Source of the DNA: Psychrobacter sp. GP33
GTDB lineage: Bacteria; Pseudomonadota; Gammaproteobacteria; Pseudomonadales; Moraxellaceae
Assembly (NCBI RefSeq): GCF_014119005.1
Contig: NZ_JACGYX010000001.1
Location: forward strand, 248,001-312,000
Direction: 5' to 3'
Length of the DNA stretch: 64,000 bases
Positions 19,614 to 28,077 of this stretch are shown piece by piece; position 1 is the first letter of the stretch, and every line of letters begins with the position of its first letter. The notes under the pieces are model-generated. The model was not told the DNA's origin, made no database searches, and saw nothing but the letters and a program-made list of their open reading frames with translations. The position numbers and the translations under genes were made by a program.

Positions 19614-20798
19614 ATGCCCGATTTTTCTAGTGCCAAATACTGCCTGACTTCCGATTTTGCAGTTGCGACTGCTTTTCATGCCAATAGTGACCATATTCAG
19701 CCGCTTAGAGTAGCGATTAATGGCTTTGGGCGTATAGGGCGCAATGTGCTGCGCGCCCTGCTAGAGCGCTTTGAAGTGCTCGGACGAGCGATTCACGTAG
19801 TAGCAATTAACGACTTAGCGCCTGCTGATATTTTATTGCATTTATTAAAGTTTGATAGTACTCATGGTCGCCTGAGTCGGCTTGGAGTGAATGCAGAACT
19901 GATGGTTAATGGTATTGATGAGACCAGCGAGACGCAGCTGTGTTTGACCAAAAATGATTATACCTACTGTATCCGTATGCTCTCAGAAGCCGATCCTAAA
20001 AACCTACCATGGAAAGAGCTTGGTATTGACATGGTGCTTGAATGTACAGGTTATTTCCGCTCTTACGAGCAGGCACATACGCATATTGACGCCGGTGCAC
20101 ATCAGGTCATTATTGGCGCAGCACCCTTTGATACGGTCGATGCTTGTATTGTAATGGGTGTTAATAGCGATGAGTTAACCACCGATTTGCCAATTATTTC
20201 CAGCGTCTCTTGTACCACACAAGCATTAGTACCGCTGATTGATGCGCTAGATAAAGCCTTTGGCGTCGAGTCAGCGATGATGACTGAAATACATGCAGTG
20301 ACCGCTGACCAAACCGTGCTAGACCAAGCTCACCGTGACCCAAGACGGGCGCGCGCATCGGGCTATAATATTATCCCAACCACTTCGAGCAGTATTGCTG
20401 CCACCGAGCGCGTCTTGCCCGCCATGATTGGTAAAATCAATGGGCACTCTATTCGCGTCCCGACCATTAACGTGGCTGCCATTGATGTTAACTTTGTATT
20501 TGCTACCTCCGATATCACTATTGAAGATATTAGAGAGGTATTAAAGACTGCCAGTAACGGTTATTTACATAACATCATGGCATATACTGACGAGCCGCTT
20601 GTATCTAGCGATTTTATCCATCAACCTCAATCACTCATTATTGATGGCGCGCAACTCATGCAAGTGGGCAATCAATACAAAGTATTTGCTTGGTATGATA
20701 ACGAGTGGGGCTATGCCAATCGTCTGCTTGATATGTGCTTGCAGCTGGCGTCCAATACACCTGTCTCTCGTAAGTTATTGGCTGCTGAATCTGCTTAA
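19614..20798 (+). CDS. Erythrose-4-phosphate / glyceraldehyde-3-phosphate dehydrogenase family protein
   Basis: A type I GAPDH-fold dehydrogenase. The Rossmann turn is VAINGFGRIGRN (33-44), the nucleophile Cys200 sits in SVSCTTQ and the base is His227 in EIHAVTADQ. Strings LPWKELGIDMVLECTGYF and VPTINVAAIDVNFVF resemble E. coli Epd more than GapA, so erythrose-4-phosphate may be the substrate (pyridoxal phosphate pathway). A GAPDH role is not excluded. The 394 residues include about 30 extra at the N-terminus. ATG 19614 has no ribosome site, and the true start may be a non-ATG codon nearer VAINGFG. Confidence 0.82.
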   Translation: MPDFSSAKYCLTSDFAVATAFHANSDHIQPLRVAINGFGRIGRNVLRALLERFEVLGRAIHVVAINDLAPADILLHLLKFDSTHGRLSRLGVNAELMVNGIDETSETQLCLTKNDYTYCIRMLSEADPKNLPWKELGIDMVLECTGYFRSYEQAHTHIDAGAHQVIIGAAPFDTVDACIVMGVNSDELTTDLPIISSVSCTTQALVPLIDALDKAFGVESAMMTEIHAVTADQTVLDQAHRDPRRARASGYNIIPTTSSSIAATERVLPAMIGKINGHSIRVPTINVAAIDVNFVFATSDITIEDIREVLKTASNGYLHNIMAYTDEPLVSSDFIHQPQSLIIDGAQLMQVGNQYKVFAWYDNEWGYANRLLDMCLQLASNTPVSRKLLAAESA

Positions 20799-20830
20799 AT
20801 AAAAATATTTCATTTTTTTTATTCAAGTAC

Positions 20831-20858
20831 TTGCATTCTTCTCATTTCTCTATATAAT
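20831..20858 (+). promoter_or_regulatory. Sigma-70 promoter of tRNA-Ser
   Basis: TTGCAT (20831-20836) and TATAAT (20853-20858) are 16 bases apart. The -10 ends 11 bases before the mature tRNA 5' end. Confidence 0.7.
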
Positions 20859-20869
20859 GATGCACCAAT

Positions 20870-20960
20870 GGAGACGTGGCAGAGCGGTTGAATGCACCGG
20901 TCTTGAAAACCGACAAGGGTTCATAGCCCTTCGAGAGTTCGAATCTCTCCGTCTCCGCCA
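20870..20960 (+). tRNA. tRNA-Ser (anticodon TGA)
   Basis: A 91-base class II tRNA with a perfect 7-bp acceptor stem (GGAGACG / CGTCTCC), a GAGAG-TTCGAAT-CTCTC T arm, a long variable arm typical of serine, and an encoded CCA end. The anticodon loop CTTGAAA carries TGA. It has its own promoter and terminator. Confidence 0.97.
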
Positions 20961-20983
20961 AATTTAAGACAGTAGTTAAAAAT

Positions 20984-21022
20984 AAAAAATCCCCAATCAT
21001 ATTTTGATTGGGGATTTTTTTT
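20984..21022 (+). terminator. Terminator of tRNA-Ser
   Basis: The arms AAAATCCCCAATCA and TGATTGGGGATTTT are perfectly complementary, ending in eight Ts. Confidence 0.9.
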
Positions 21023-21237
21023 GTATCTGCTTTTATATTAGTTTTACATAATTTTATTTCAATATGTCTTGAAGTTATACGTTTTCCTCGATTTAGTAAA
21101 TTTGTATGCTAATTACAATAGATACATGAAAATTACAATTAAGCAAATAAAAGGTGGATGTTGTTATTGATTGTATTCTAATTGATGCTTATTATCAGAA
21201 TTGTTACTGTCCAATAAACATACCTGAGGATAAGCTA

Positions 21238-22026
21238 ATGAAGAAACTTGCTTTGTATCTATTAGTTGGCGCTACCCTTGTAGGTTGCGGTGGCGATGAT
21301 AATTCTGATTTTAGCTCAAACCCTAGTCCTGACCCAAATCCTGGTATCAAGCTGCTACCGGGTATCTACTCAGGCGTAACAAATGAAGGAGAATATCTAG
21401 AAGGGTTGGTCGATGATGATAATAGAATGTGGTTCACTTATTTCGCAGAGCAAGAGGGCTTTATAGGTTTTGTAAAAAGTAATGAGCCTGTAGTACTTAA
21501 TAATAGTAAATTCAAAACATCAGGAAAAAACTATCCGTTTGATAGTCGTTCTAGTCGAAGTATAACGATTAATGGGAATGTTCAAACATCAAAAGCAATC
21601 GTAGGTACGATTGACGAGTCAGGTTCGGATAAGATAAATTACAATATAGGATATGACGAAGCATCATCTAATAGAAAACAAACATTAGATATGATTAATA
21701 ATCGAATGTTTAACATTGATTCATATGGAACAGGTAGGAATGGCTCAATTGGTACGACCATTACTTTCACTACGGATGGCAAATTTACTGGTTCTGATAA
21801 CAGTAGCTGTATTTCAACGGGAAAATTCACGCCGGCTGCTTCAGGACGATACTTTGTCAGTACCATGACATTCAGCGGTTCAGCTTGTTCTGGTGCTGGC
21901 TATGATGTTGGACAGACTTATACGGGAGTAGCAGTAATCAACAAAGATAATGAGCTTAAGCTCCTTAGTACAGATAGTATGAAAAATAAAAGCATCGCTT
22001 TTATTGGTTCGATGAATCCATCATAA
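21238..22026 (+). CDS. Lipoprotein, first of a tandem paralogous pair
   Basis: A 262-residue predicted lipoprotein. MKKLALYLLVGATLVGC gives a lipobox with Cys17, then an Asp/Asn/Pro-rich linker. The mature domain has LLPGIYSG, EGLVDDDNRMWFTY, a TLDMINNRMFN segment, TFTTDGKFTG with a cysteine pair, and SGRYFVSTMTF, likely a small beta barrel. The frame is open from 21154, but ATG 21238 has GAGGA seven bases upstream and starts the signal peptide exactly. It is similar along its whole length to the next gene. No known family was recognised; Asp after Cys17 is not present at +2 (Gly), so outer-membrane sorting is likely. Confidence 0.85.
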   Translation: MKKLALYLLVGATLVGCGGDDNSDFSSNPSPDPNPGIKLLPGIYSGVTNEGEYLEGLVDDDNRMWFTYFAEQEGFIGFVKSNEPVVLNNSKFKTSGKNYPFDSRSSRSITINGNVQTSKAIVGTIDESGSDKINYNIGYDEASSNRKQTLDMINNRMFNIDSYGTGRNGSIGTTITFTTDGKFTGSDNSSCISTGKFTPAASGRYFVSTMTFSGSACSGAGYDVGQTYTGVAVINKDNELKLLSTDSMKNKSIAFIGSMNPS

Positions 22027-22065
22027 ACTTTACTATTAATTGTTATTAGCACTTTAATGCTAAAG

Positions 22066-22102
22066 AAAAGTCTCTAGTGAGCAATACTTAGAGACTTTTT
22101 TT
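22066..22102 (+). terminator. Terminator between the paralogous lipoproteins
   Basis: AAAAGTCTCTA and TAGAGACTTTT pair perfectly around a 12-base loop and run into Ts. The two paralogues are therefore likely separate transcripts. Confidence 0.85.
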
Positions 22103-22226
22103 ATGACTAATTAGATCATAACTGTAAAAAATAACTAGAAAAAACGAATATGGCTTAACAGTTGCCTATAAATAAAATATTGTTTATTCTCTTATGCTTT
22201 GAGTAATATCATTTGAGGCGGGAATA

Positions 22227-23087
22227 GTGAAAAAATTAGCTTTGTACTTGGTAGTGGGCGCCACTCTTTTAGGCTGCGGTAGTGATGACTCTAGACCAGG
22301 CGTTATGCCAGGGTTACCGCCCGGCGGTACAGGTCAACCGACAACTCCTAACCAAGGCGGCTCTACGCCCAATCAGCCGCCGACTGACTCAAACACGCCA
22401 CCATCAGGACCAGGCAATGAGCAATCTAATGCTCAGCTGCTACCTGGCATTTATACCGGTAAAGTCAGTGATGGTAATGATGTAGAAGGCTTAGTAGATG
22501 ATAATAAACGCCTTTGGTTTATATACTCAGAAGATGATGATATTTTAGGTTTCATTAATAGTAATAATAATGTAAAAAGCAGCAATGGCAAATTCAGTGA
22601 AAAAGGCAAAAACTATTCTTACGAAGCTAGAAACTCGTTCAATGTTACTATTGACGGAGATCTAAAAGCATCAAAAGTTATTACCGGTTCAGTTACGGGC
22701 GTGCCTTCAGATGTAGTGACCTATAATTTACAGTACGATGATACGCTATCTGCTAAAAAACAGTCGCTCACTATGATTAATAATAGAATATTTAACGGTG
22801 ATTCTTATGTAACAGGAGATAGTGCTGCGGGAATAACTAGAATTACATTTGGCACAAATGGTAGCTTTACTGGTTTCGGAGAAGGCTGCTCTATGACTGG
22901 TAGCTTGATCCCGTCCGCTTCAGGACGCTACTTTAATGCTAGCGTCAAGTTCACTAGTGCTGGCTGTTTTGCGAATGGTGAAACACATTCCGGCGTGGCG
23001 TTATTAGATAATAATAATGAATTGATATTCCTTGGTACCGATAATAATAGAAGTAAAGCGGTATACTTTAACGGTCAATCTCGTTAG
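22227..23087 (+). CDS. Lipoprotein, second of a tandem paralogous pair
   Basis: A 286-residue lipoprotein starting at GTG 22227 (GAGGCGGGA upstream). The signal MKKLALYLVVGATLLGC has its lipobox Cys at 17 and is nearly identical to the preceding gene. A Pro/Gln/Gly-rich linker of about 45 residues, longer than in the neighbour, leads to the shared domain: LLPGIYTG, VEGLVDDNKRLWFIY, SLTMINNRIFNGDSY, TFGTNGSFTG and SASGRYFNASVKF with a conserved Cys pair. Sequence divergence between the two is substantial, so the duplication is not recent. Function unknown; it is presumably at the cell surface or outer membrane. Confidence 0.85.
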   Translation: MKKLALYLVVGATLLGCGSDDSRPGVMPGLPPGGTGQPTTPNQGGSTPNQPPTDSNTPPSGPGNEQSNAQLLPGIYTGKVSDGNDVEGLVDDNKRLWFIYSEDDDILGFINSNNNVKSSNGKFSEKGKNYSYEARNSFNVTIDGDLKASKVITGSVTGVPSDVVTYNLQYDDTLSAKKQSLTMINNRIFNGDSYVTGDSAAGITRITFGTNGSFTGFGEGCSMTGSLIPSASGRYFNASVKFTSAGCFANGETHSGVALLDNNNELIFLGTDNNRSKAVYFNGQSR

Positions 23088-23106
23088 TACTTCATAAAAT
23101 GATACG

Positions 23107-23151
23107 TATAGCAAAAGCCCCAATCACTCTCTGGTCGGGGCTTTTGCTATA
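23107..23151. terminator. Bidirectional terminator between convergent lipoprotein genes
   Basis: TATAGCAAAAGCCCC and GGGGCTTTTGCTATA are perfect 15-base complements with a 15-base loop. Confidence 0.85.
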
Positions 23152-23164
23152 CAAACTAAATCAA

Positions 23165-24007
23165 TTATTCAACGTCAATAGGCTCAGGGGAAAATACAAC
23201 TTCTTGCCCATCGCTTAGCTTGATCACCCCTTCATCAATAGTGATAGTAACATCCTGTGCATTTTTAATAGCCCGCATCACATTAATATCCTCAATACTG
23301 GTTTCAATAACTATCATACTAGAGTGGTCAGCGGCAATAGCTGGCTCGAAATGTGTAAGCGGTATGTTAAAAAGCCTGCCTTTAGGGAGTTTGGCATCTT
23401 GCATGAGTAATGTGCCTTGAAAACTATCAATTGCAACGGTGCCTTCATTAGACAAGATAAATTGTAACTTCACTTTATTTAAACGGTCACTAGTACTGGT
23501 TTTGACCGGCAAGAGCGCGATAGGATAATTTTGCGCTTGCAACTTACCAGCTTGATGATTGATACCCACAGGACTTTTTTTACCAGTTGGGTTGTTTGGG
23601 TGTATGCGCTCATATTCGAGCTGTTGTACCAAAGCTTGTTTAATAGTAGTACGCGGTATCGCGCCTGATTCATATGCGTCGCTAAGTTTCATACGTAACA
23701 TATAGCGGCTTAGTAACTGCTGATCGGGTTCGGGCAACTGCTCTAAGGTAGCGCCCAGCTTTTTTTGCCACTGATTGGAGTCGGTAGGTATGGTCTGCTG
23801 GCTAAGTTCTGTTTGGTTCTCTGAACACCCAGCGATTAATGACATCATTATCGCTAGAGATATTATCAATGCCAGTAATGGCAATCGCATCAATGAGTGG
23901 CGCACTCTGTGCTGATGCCACGCCCCATTAACACATATCGATAATATAAATGGCTGTACGTATATTTCTTTATCGGCAAGTAACCATTTTTTTAACCTGA
24001 TAAACAT
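23165..24007 (-). CDS. Predicted lipoprotein with long N-terminal region
   Basis: A 280-residue protein of no recognised family. The hydrophobic stretch LPLLALIISLAIMMSLIAGC ends in a lipobox (Cys61), followed by a Gln/Ser/Thr-rich linker, a helical segment (LPEPDQQLLSRYMLRM) and a beta-rich C-terminal domain. The ATG at 24007 has a textbook AAGGAGG six bases upstream. The ATG at 23890, which would give a normal-length signal peptide, has none. The sequence therefore favours a start with 40 residues before the hydrophobic core, unusual for a lipoprotein. It converges with the paralogous lipoproteins. Confidence 0.75.
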   Translation of the reverse strand: MFIRLKKWLLADKEIYVQPFILSICVNGAWHQHRVRHSLMRLPLLALIISLAIMMSLIAGCSENQTELSQQTIPTDSNQWQKKLGATLEQLPEPDQQLLSRYMLRMKLSDAYESGAIPRTTIKQALVQQLEYERIHPNNPTGKKSPVGINHQAGKLQAQNYPIALLPVKTSTSDRLNKVKLQFILSNEGTVAIDSFQGTLLMQDAKLPKGRLFNIPLTHFEPAIAADHSSMIVIETSIEDINVMRAIKNAQDVTITIDEGVIKLSDGQEVVFSPEPIDVE

Positions 24008-24335
24008 AACCGACCTCCTTTTTAACGCTCATTATTTATTGTCAATTATTATTTATAATGAAATTGCGAGCAAACTGATAATGAATCATTCTAGTGAATA
24101 TACCCTGTTTATATAGGAAAATATTGCACAATGTAAAAATCACTTATCAAAGTAGAGAAAAAGACGGAAATGATGGAAAAAGAAAAATGGTTTGTCAGGC
24201 TAAAAGAATCAAAGTAAAACTAAATAAAATAGTCGCGATTAAAGACAAAGGTTATAAGACCGCCCAACGAAATATAATATTGAATACTAATTATTTAATG
24301 ACTTAAACACCATAGATCAGATTAAGTCCGACCGG
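24008..24335. other. AT-rich intergenic region
   Basis: This 328-base gap lies between two minus-strand genes. A 70-codon Lys-rich plus-strand frame (24094-24306) is present but lacks a ribosome site and looks non-coding. No hairpin of note. Confidence 0.4.
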
Positions 24336-24662
24336 CTATTTATCTTGTAGCTCAGATAACGGTTGGGTCGTGTGCTTATTATGGGTCACTACAATTGCTT
24401 CATCAATAATACGCTGACTGACACCATTCTTGCGCAAGGTTTCGATAAACACCTCATCATGAGCCAACGTGTAGTCTTGGTGGTCACGGTCAAGTCCTTG
24501 ACGAATATACAATCGTATCAACCCTTGAATACGCTTAAAGCCAAGCTCTGCAGCCGTTGAGTTTAACAACTCAATCATCTCCTCAGATAGACGAATACTG
24601 ATCGGACGCATGACTTTTTGTGGGTGCGCTGAAAACTTATTTTTGATGCGTACAGGTATCAT
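24336..24662 (-). CDS. Ribbon-helix-helix DNA-binding protein
   Basis: A 108-residue protein whose residues 18-57 fit the CopG/Arc-type ribbon-helix-helix fold. The strand RPISIRLS is followed by helix EEMIELLNSTAAELG and helix RIQGLIRLYIRQGLDRD. These proteins dimerise and insert the beta strands in the major groove. The C-terminal 45 residues are polar and unassigned. No toxin or other partner is adjacent, so it is an orphan regulator by context. It is transcribed toward the lipoprotein gene at 23165, 328 bases away. Close to the tRNA-Asn pair, a common site for acquired DNA, but there is no direct evidence of insertion. Confidence 0.8.
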   Translation of the reverse strand: MIPVRIKNKFSAHPQKVMRPISIRLSEEMIELLNSTAAELGFKRIQGLIRLYIRQGLDRDHQDYTLAHDEVFIETLRKNGVSQRIIDEAIVVTHNKHTTQPLSELQDK

Positions 24663-24827
24663 AATAGACCATTATTTTTAGTGACTAGGAATAAAGAACT
24701 TGGACGAGAATCGTTAATACTCACCATACAGCAAAGCGCAGTGAAATAAAATGCCAGTGTGCGAATGGGGTAGTGTCGTATCTAAATGGCGATATAGTTC
24801 AAGGGGAAATCAAAAAATATGCAACCA

Positions 24828-24859
24828 TAAAAAAACCTTCACCGTATACGGGTGAAGGT
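24828..24859 (-). terminator. Terminator of the first tRNA-Asn
   Basis: On the minus strand ACCTTCACC and GGTGAAGGT pair perfectly around CGTATAC and are followed by a run of Ts. Confidence 0.88.
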
Positions 24860-24870
24860 CTCTTCGAATA

Positions 24871-24946
24871 TGGCTCCTCAACCTGGGCTCGAACCAGGGA
24901 CACACGGATTAACAGTCCGACGCTCTACCAACTGAGCTATTGAGGA
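24871..24946 (-). tRNA. tRNA-Asn (anticodon GTT), copy 1
   Basis: A standard 76-base cloverleaf with a TCCTCAA acceptor, AGCTCAGTTGGTAGAGC D arm, anticodon GTT in ACTGTTAATC, GGTTCGAGCC T loop and encoded CCA. It is identical to the copy at 25270. Confidence 0.98.
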
Positions 24947-25038
24947 ATAGGCTGTTATAACTTGCATAATTGAAATAACATATCGTTATGATAATAATGC
25001 TACAAACTGTCTAACAGTGTTTGCGTTATGTGGGAGGT

Positions 25039-25067
25039 ATTCTAGCCAAGGTTCTGGTGTCTGTCAA
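25039..25067 (-). promoter_or_regulatory. Sigma-70 promoter of tRNA-Asn copy 1
   Basis: On the minus strand a consensus TTGACA is followed, after 17 bases, by TAGAAT. The start would lie about 85 bases before the mature tRNA. Confidence 0.8.
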
Positions 25068-25185
25068 CCCTAACGCTAAAATATTTTTTATTATTCAAGT
25101 AAAGTAGCAGAAAATCGGATATTTAGCCGTACTTAGCGGTAACTCATTTGGTCAAAGGTATTAAACAAGTTATAAAAAAAGATAT

Positions 25186-25215
25186 AAAAAAACCCTCATC
25201 AAAGAGATGAGGGTT
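25186..25215 (-). terminator. Terminator of tRNA-Asn copy 2
   Basis: On the minus strand AACCCTCATC and GATGAGGGTT pair perfectly around a five-base loop, and Ts follow. Confidence 0.88.
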
Positions 25216-25269
25216 TTGGCAAATGCCATAATCGAATCAAAAGGGATTCAAATATTTACTACTAGAATG

Positions 25270-25345
25270 TGGCTCCTCAACCTGGGCTCGAACCAGGGAC
25301 ACACGGATTAACAGTCCGACGCTCTACCAACTGAGCTATTGAGGA
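25270..25345 (-). tRNA. tRNA-Asn (anticodon GTT), copy 2
   Basis: All 76 bases are identical to copy 1, including the encoded CCA. It has its own promoter and terminator. Confidence 0.98.
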
Positions 25346-25417
25346 ATAAGCGGTAAGGGTTACTATCTTACTGCGAGCTTAGAATAAACGCTTTCGAGTT
25401 CGTCCTAAGTGGGGCGT

Positions 25418-25445
25418 ATTCTAGCAAAGATAAGATTTTCGTCAA
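25418..25445 (-). promoter_or_regulatory. Sigma-70 promoter of tRNA-Asn copy 2
   Basis: On the minus strand TTGACG is followed, after 16 bases, by TAGAAT. The -10 and the bases after it (TAGAATACG-CCCAC) resemble those of copy 1, so the promoters share ancestry. Confidence 0.78.
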
Positions 25446-25522
25446 GCTTTATTTTTAAATATTTAATAAAAAGTACGAAATAGTGTGTATTTAGTCATTA
25501 TTTTACGATAAAAAAGCAAAAT

Positions 25523-25550
25523 AAAAAAAGACGCCCACAATCGGGACGTC
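25523..25550 (-). terminator. Terminator of the aspartate aminotransferase gene
   Basis: On the minus strand GACG-CCC and GGG-CGTC arms pair with one bulged base, followed by a run of Ts. Confidence 0.75.
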
Positions 25551-25592
25551 CTTTTTCTTTATAGCTGGTATTTAATTTTAGGTGATTAGTGC

Positions 25593-26795
25593 TTATTCAG
25601 CAACGTCCAGTTCCGCAACGGCTTTTTCAATACGAGCGAGCGCGTCTTTTAGCGTGGCTTCATCGGTAGCGTAAGAGATACGCATATGACCACCAAGACC
25701 AAATGCATCGCCAGGTACGACAGCAACGCCAACTTTTTCTAGTAACCATGCTGAGAATTCAGTACAAGATTTTAGACCAGCGGCTTTAATCAAAGGCACG
25801 ATATTCGGATACACGTAGAATGCGCCATCTGGACGCAAGCAAGTGATGCCTTTAATAGCATTTAAGCCATCAACAACGAGGTCACAACGCTGCTCAAAAG
25901 CTGCAATCATTGGCTCTAGGACGCTTTGATCACCACTGATAGCCGCTTCAGCTGCCACTTGGCTGATTGAAGTTGGGCAAGAGGTTGATTGTCCTTGTAC
26001 TTTTTTCATCGCGCCAATCAATTTTGCCGGACCACCAGCATAACCAATACGCCAGCCCGTCATGGCATACGCTTTTGACACACCATTTAGAATGATGGCT
26101 CGCTCTCTTAACTCAGGCGCTGCATTTAAGATGTTGTAGAACTTGTCATCTGTCCAGCGAATGTGCTCATACATGTCATCTGATGCGACATAAACTTGTG
26201 GATGCTTTTTGAGCACTTCAGCAAGGGCTTTTAGCTCATCTAGGCTATAAATCATACCCGTTGGGTTAGAAGGACTGTTTAGTACCAACAGTTTGGTTTT
26301 GTCAGTGATAGCGGCTTCTAACTGTTCTGGCGTGATTTTAAAGTCTTGTTCAGCAGGACATTTAACGATGACGGGTACGCCTTCAGCCATAATAACCATG
26401 TCAGGATAGCTGACCCAGTACGGCGCTGGAATAATGACTTCATCACCTAGGTTAATAAAGGCTTGCACAAGGTTAAAAAATGACTGCTTACCACCAACAG
26501 AAACCAAAATCTCATTTGGCGCATAGCTGATGTCGTTATCGCGTTTGAACTTCTCAATAATGGCTTTTTTAAGCGAAGGTGTACCGTCAACAGCGGTATA
26601 TTTGGTAAACCCTTCATTAATCGCTTTAATCGCTGCTTGTTTCACATGTTCTGGGGTATCAAAGTCAGGCTCACCTGCACCTAAACCTATGATGTCTTTA
26701 CCAGCTGCTTTAAGCTCTGCGGCTTTACTGGTGATGGCAAGGGTCGGTGAAGGTTTAATACTGTTGACGCGGTCAGACAATTGCAGTTCGCTCAT
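25593..26795 (-). CDS. Pyridoxal phosphate-dependent aspartate aminotransferase (class I)
   Basis: It interconverts aspartate and oxaloacetate using 2-oxoglutarate/glutamate. This is the Ib subgroup typical of bacteria with a short N-terminus. Landmarks are ITSKAAELKAAGKDIIGLGAGEPDFDTP-type N-terminal strings, Asn177 in SPSNPTG, Lys241 (Schiff base) in NGVSKAYAMTGWRIGY, and the C-terminal MRISYATDE arginine. The frame extends to 26861, but ATG 26795 has AAGGA six bases upstream and aligns with the family start. That gives 400 residues. It is monocistronic with its own terminator. Prephenate or other amino donors are possible in this subgroup. Confidence 0.94.
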   Translation of the reverse strand: MSELQLSDRVNSIKPSPTLAITSKAAELKAAGKDIIGLGAGEPDFDTPEHVKQAAIKAINEGFTKYTAVDGTPSLKKAIIEKFKRDNDISYAPNEILVSVGGKQSFFNLVQAFINLGDEVIIPAPYWVSYPDMVIMAEGVPVIVKCPAEQDFKITPEQLEAAITDKTKLLVLNSPSNPTGMIYSLDELKALAEVLKKHPQVYVASDDMYEHIRWTDDKFYNILNAAPELRERAIILNGVSKAYAMTGWRIGYAGGPAKLIGAMKKVQGQSTSCPTSISQVAAEAAISGDQSVLEPMIAAFEQRCDLVVDGLNAIKGITCLRPDGAFYVYPNIVPLIKAAGLKSCTEFSAWLLEKVGVAVVPGDAFGLGGHMRISYATDEATLKDALARIEKAVAELDVAE

Positions 26796-27288
26796 TGGAG
26801 ATCCTTGTAGTCTTGGCTTTGGTTTTAAGCACATAGATACCGGCGATAAAGGGGCTATCATCAGTTTATGTACAGTTAGAATATGCGGTATAAGTATTAT
26901 TATTGGTATTAAGTCGCTAAATGCAGCGCTCTAAAATTTGGTTTATCGCATTGTAACATGACAATACAGCACTGTCTTAAGCACACATTAACGGAAAGTA
27001 TAAAAAATATAGAAAATAATGTTGCTATTTAAAGATAGAGAGACTGGATAGAATTAGTCGTTTTATTAATGATGATAACCGTGAGTGGCTAATCATTCGT
27101 TTGCGAAGTTACAACAATAGCAACCACAGCTTATATTACACTCAGTTGATATTCTATTATTTAGTTTTGGTAAAAAAATAACGAGTTTTAATTAGTTGTA
27201 CCTCAAAAAGACAATGGTTATTCGTTTAAAGTATTGATAAGAATACTCACTAAGTTAAGCGATTTATACTGATAAAAGGATACTTAAA
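26796..27288. other. Divergent intergenic region
   Basis: This 493-base AT-rich region separates the aminotransferase (left) from the lipid-modification cluster (right) and must hold both promoters. I looked for a sigma-E/ChrR-type promoter (TGATCC element), because homologous operons elsewhere use one. None was evident. Confidence 0.4.
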
Positions 27289-28026
27289 ATGAGCACTCCT
27301 CCTAAAAGTCTACATATTTTAATAACTGGTGCGACGTCTGGTATCGGTAAGCAATTGACAAAAGACTATCTACTGACGGGTCATACTGTGTATGCGGTTG
27401 GGCGTGATGACGAGGCGCTTGCTGAGCTACAAGGTTTAGGTGCAATGCCTATCAGCGTGGATTTGATGGATCGTGACAAGGTGCTTGATGCGTTTGCCAA
27501 CATTAGCCAGATTGACTTGGCGATTTGCGGTGCTGGCATGTGCGAATATTTGGATATGCCCAATTTTGATAGTAGTGTGTTTATGAAAGTTATGACCGTG
27601 AATATAGGCACATTGTCGCATACGATAGAGGGTATATTGCCACAATTGATTGCATCAAAAGGTCGATTAGTTGGCATTGGTTCAGCCTCTGCTTATGTGC
27701 CTTTTGCTCGTGCCGAAGCTTACGGTAGCTCAAAAGCAGCGATTCATTATTTGATGAAAACTTTACAAATCAGCCTTGCACCGCATGATGTAGCGGTCAG
27801 CTTAGTCGTACCCGGATTTGTAGAAACGCCAATGACTAAGCAAAACGACTTTCCTATGCCCTTTATCCAAACCACAGAGCAGGCAAGCCATGCCATTCGT
27901 GAGGGTATTGACAATGGTGATGAAGTCATTGAGTTTCCTAAAAAGCTAACTTTACCGCTAAAGACGTTAGGCGCATTGCCAGATATGGTGTGGCAACAAG
28001 TCAGCAAAAAGATGAATAAAAAATAG
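27289..28026 (+). CDS. Short-chain dehydrogenase/reductase of the lipid-modification cluster
   Basis: A 245-residue classical SDR. The cofactor turn is TGATSGIG (13-20) and the active-site YxxxK is Tyr145/Lys149 in YGSSKAA, with Ser near 132-134. It acts on an unknown carbonyl or hydroxyl substrate with NAD(P). AAAGGA precedes the ATG. It is the first of a same-strand series: SDR, FAD oxidoreductase, DUF1365, heme-binding-type protein, Cfa. The same SDR-FAD-DUF1365-Cfa order is known from photo-oxidative stress operons of other proteobacteria, so a role in membrane fatty-acid modification is inferred. Confidence 0.9.
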   Translation: MSTPPKSLHILITGATSGIGKQLTKDYLLTGHTVYAVGRDDEALAELQGLGAMPISVDLMDRDKVLDAFANISQIDLAICGAGMCEYLDMPNFDSSVFMKVMTVNIGTLSHTIEGILPQLIASKGRLVGIGSASAYVPFARAEAYGSSKAAIHYLMKTLQISLAPHDVAVSLVVPGFVETPMTKQNDFPMPFIQTTEQASHAIREGIDNGDEVIEFPKKLTLPLKTLGALPDMVWQQVSKKMNKK

Positions 28027-28077
28027 CTTGTCTTGATATACCTGAGAATATCTAAAAAAATAATAAGGAACGCCTTT

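Larger units (their letters stand above)
24947..25269. other. Region between the two tRNA-Asn genes
   Basis: No gene is present in these 323 bases. They contain the promoter of copy 1 (25039-25067) and the terminator of copy 2 (25186-25215), so the two tRNAs are separate transcripts. Confidence 0.7.

Noticed and set aside
24094..24306. 70-codon Lys-rich plus-strand frame
   Set aside because: It has no ribosome site, sits in an AT-rich gap, and its composition looks like translated intergenic sequence.
24871..25345. Possible att-site duplication at the tRNA-Asn pair
   Set aside because: Both copies are complete tRNAs with their own promoters, and no integrase or partial repeat lies between them.
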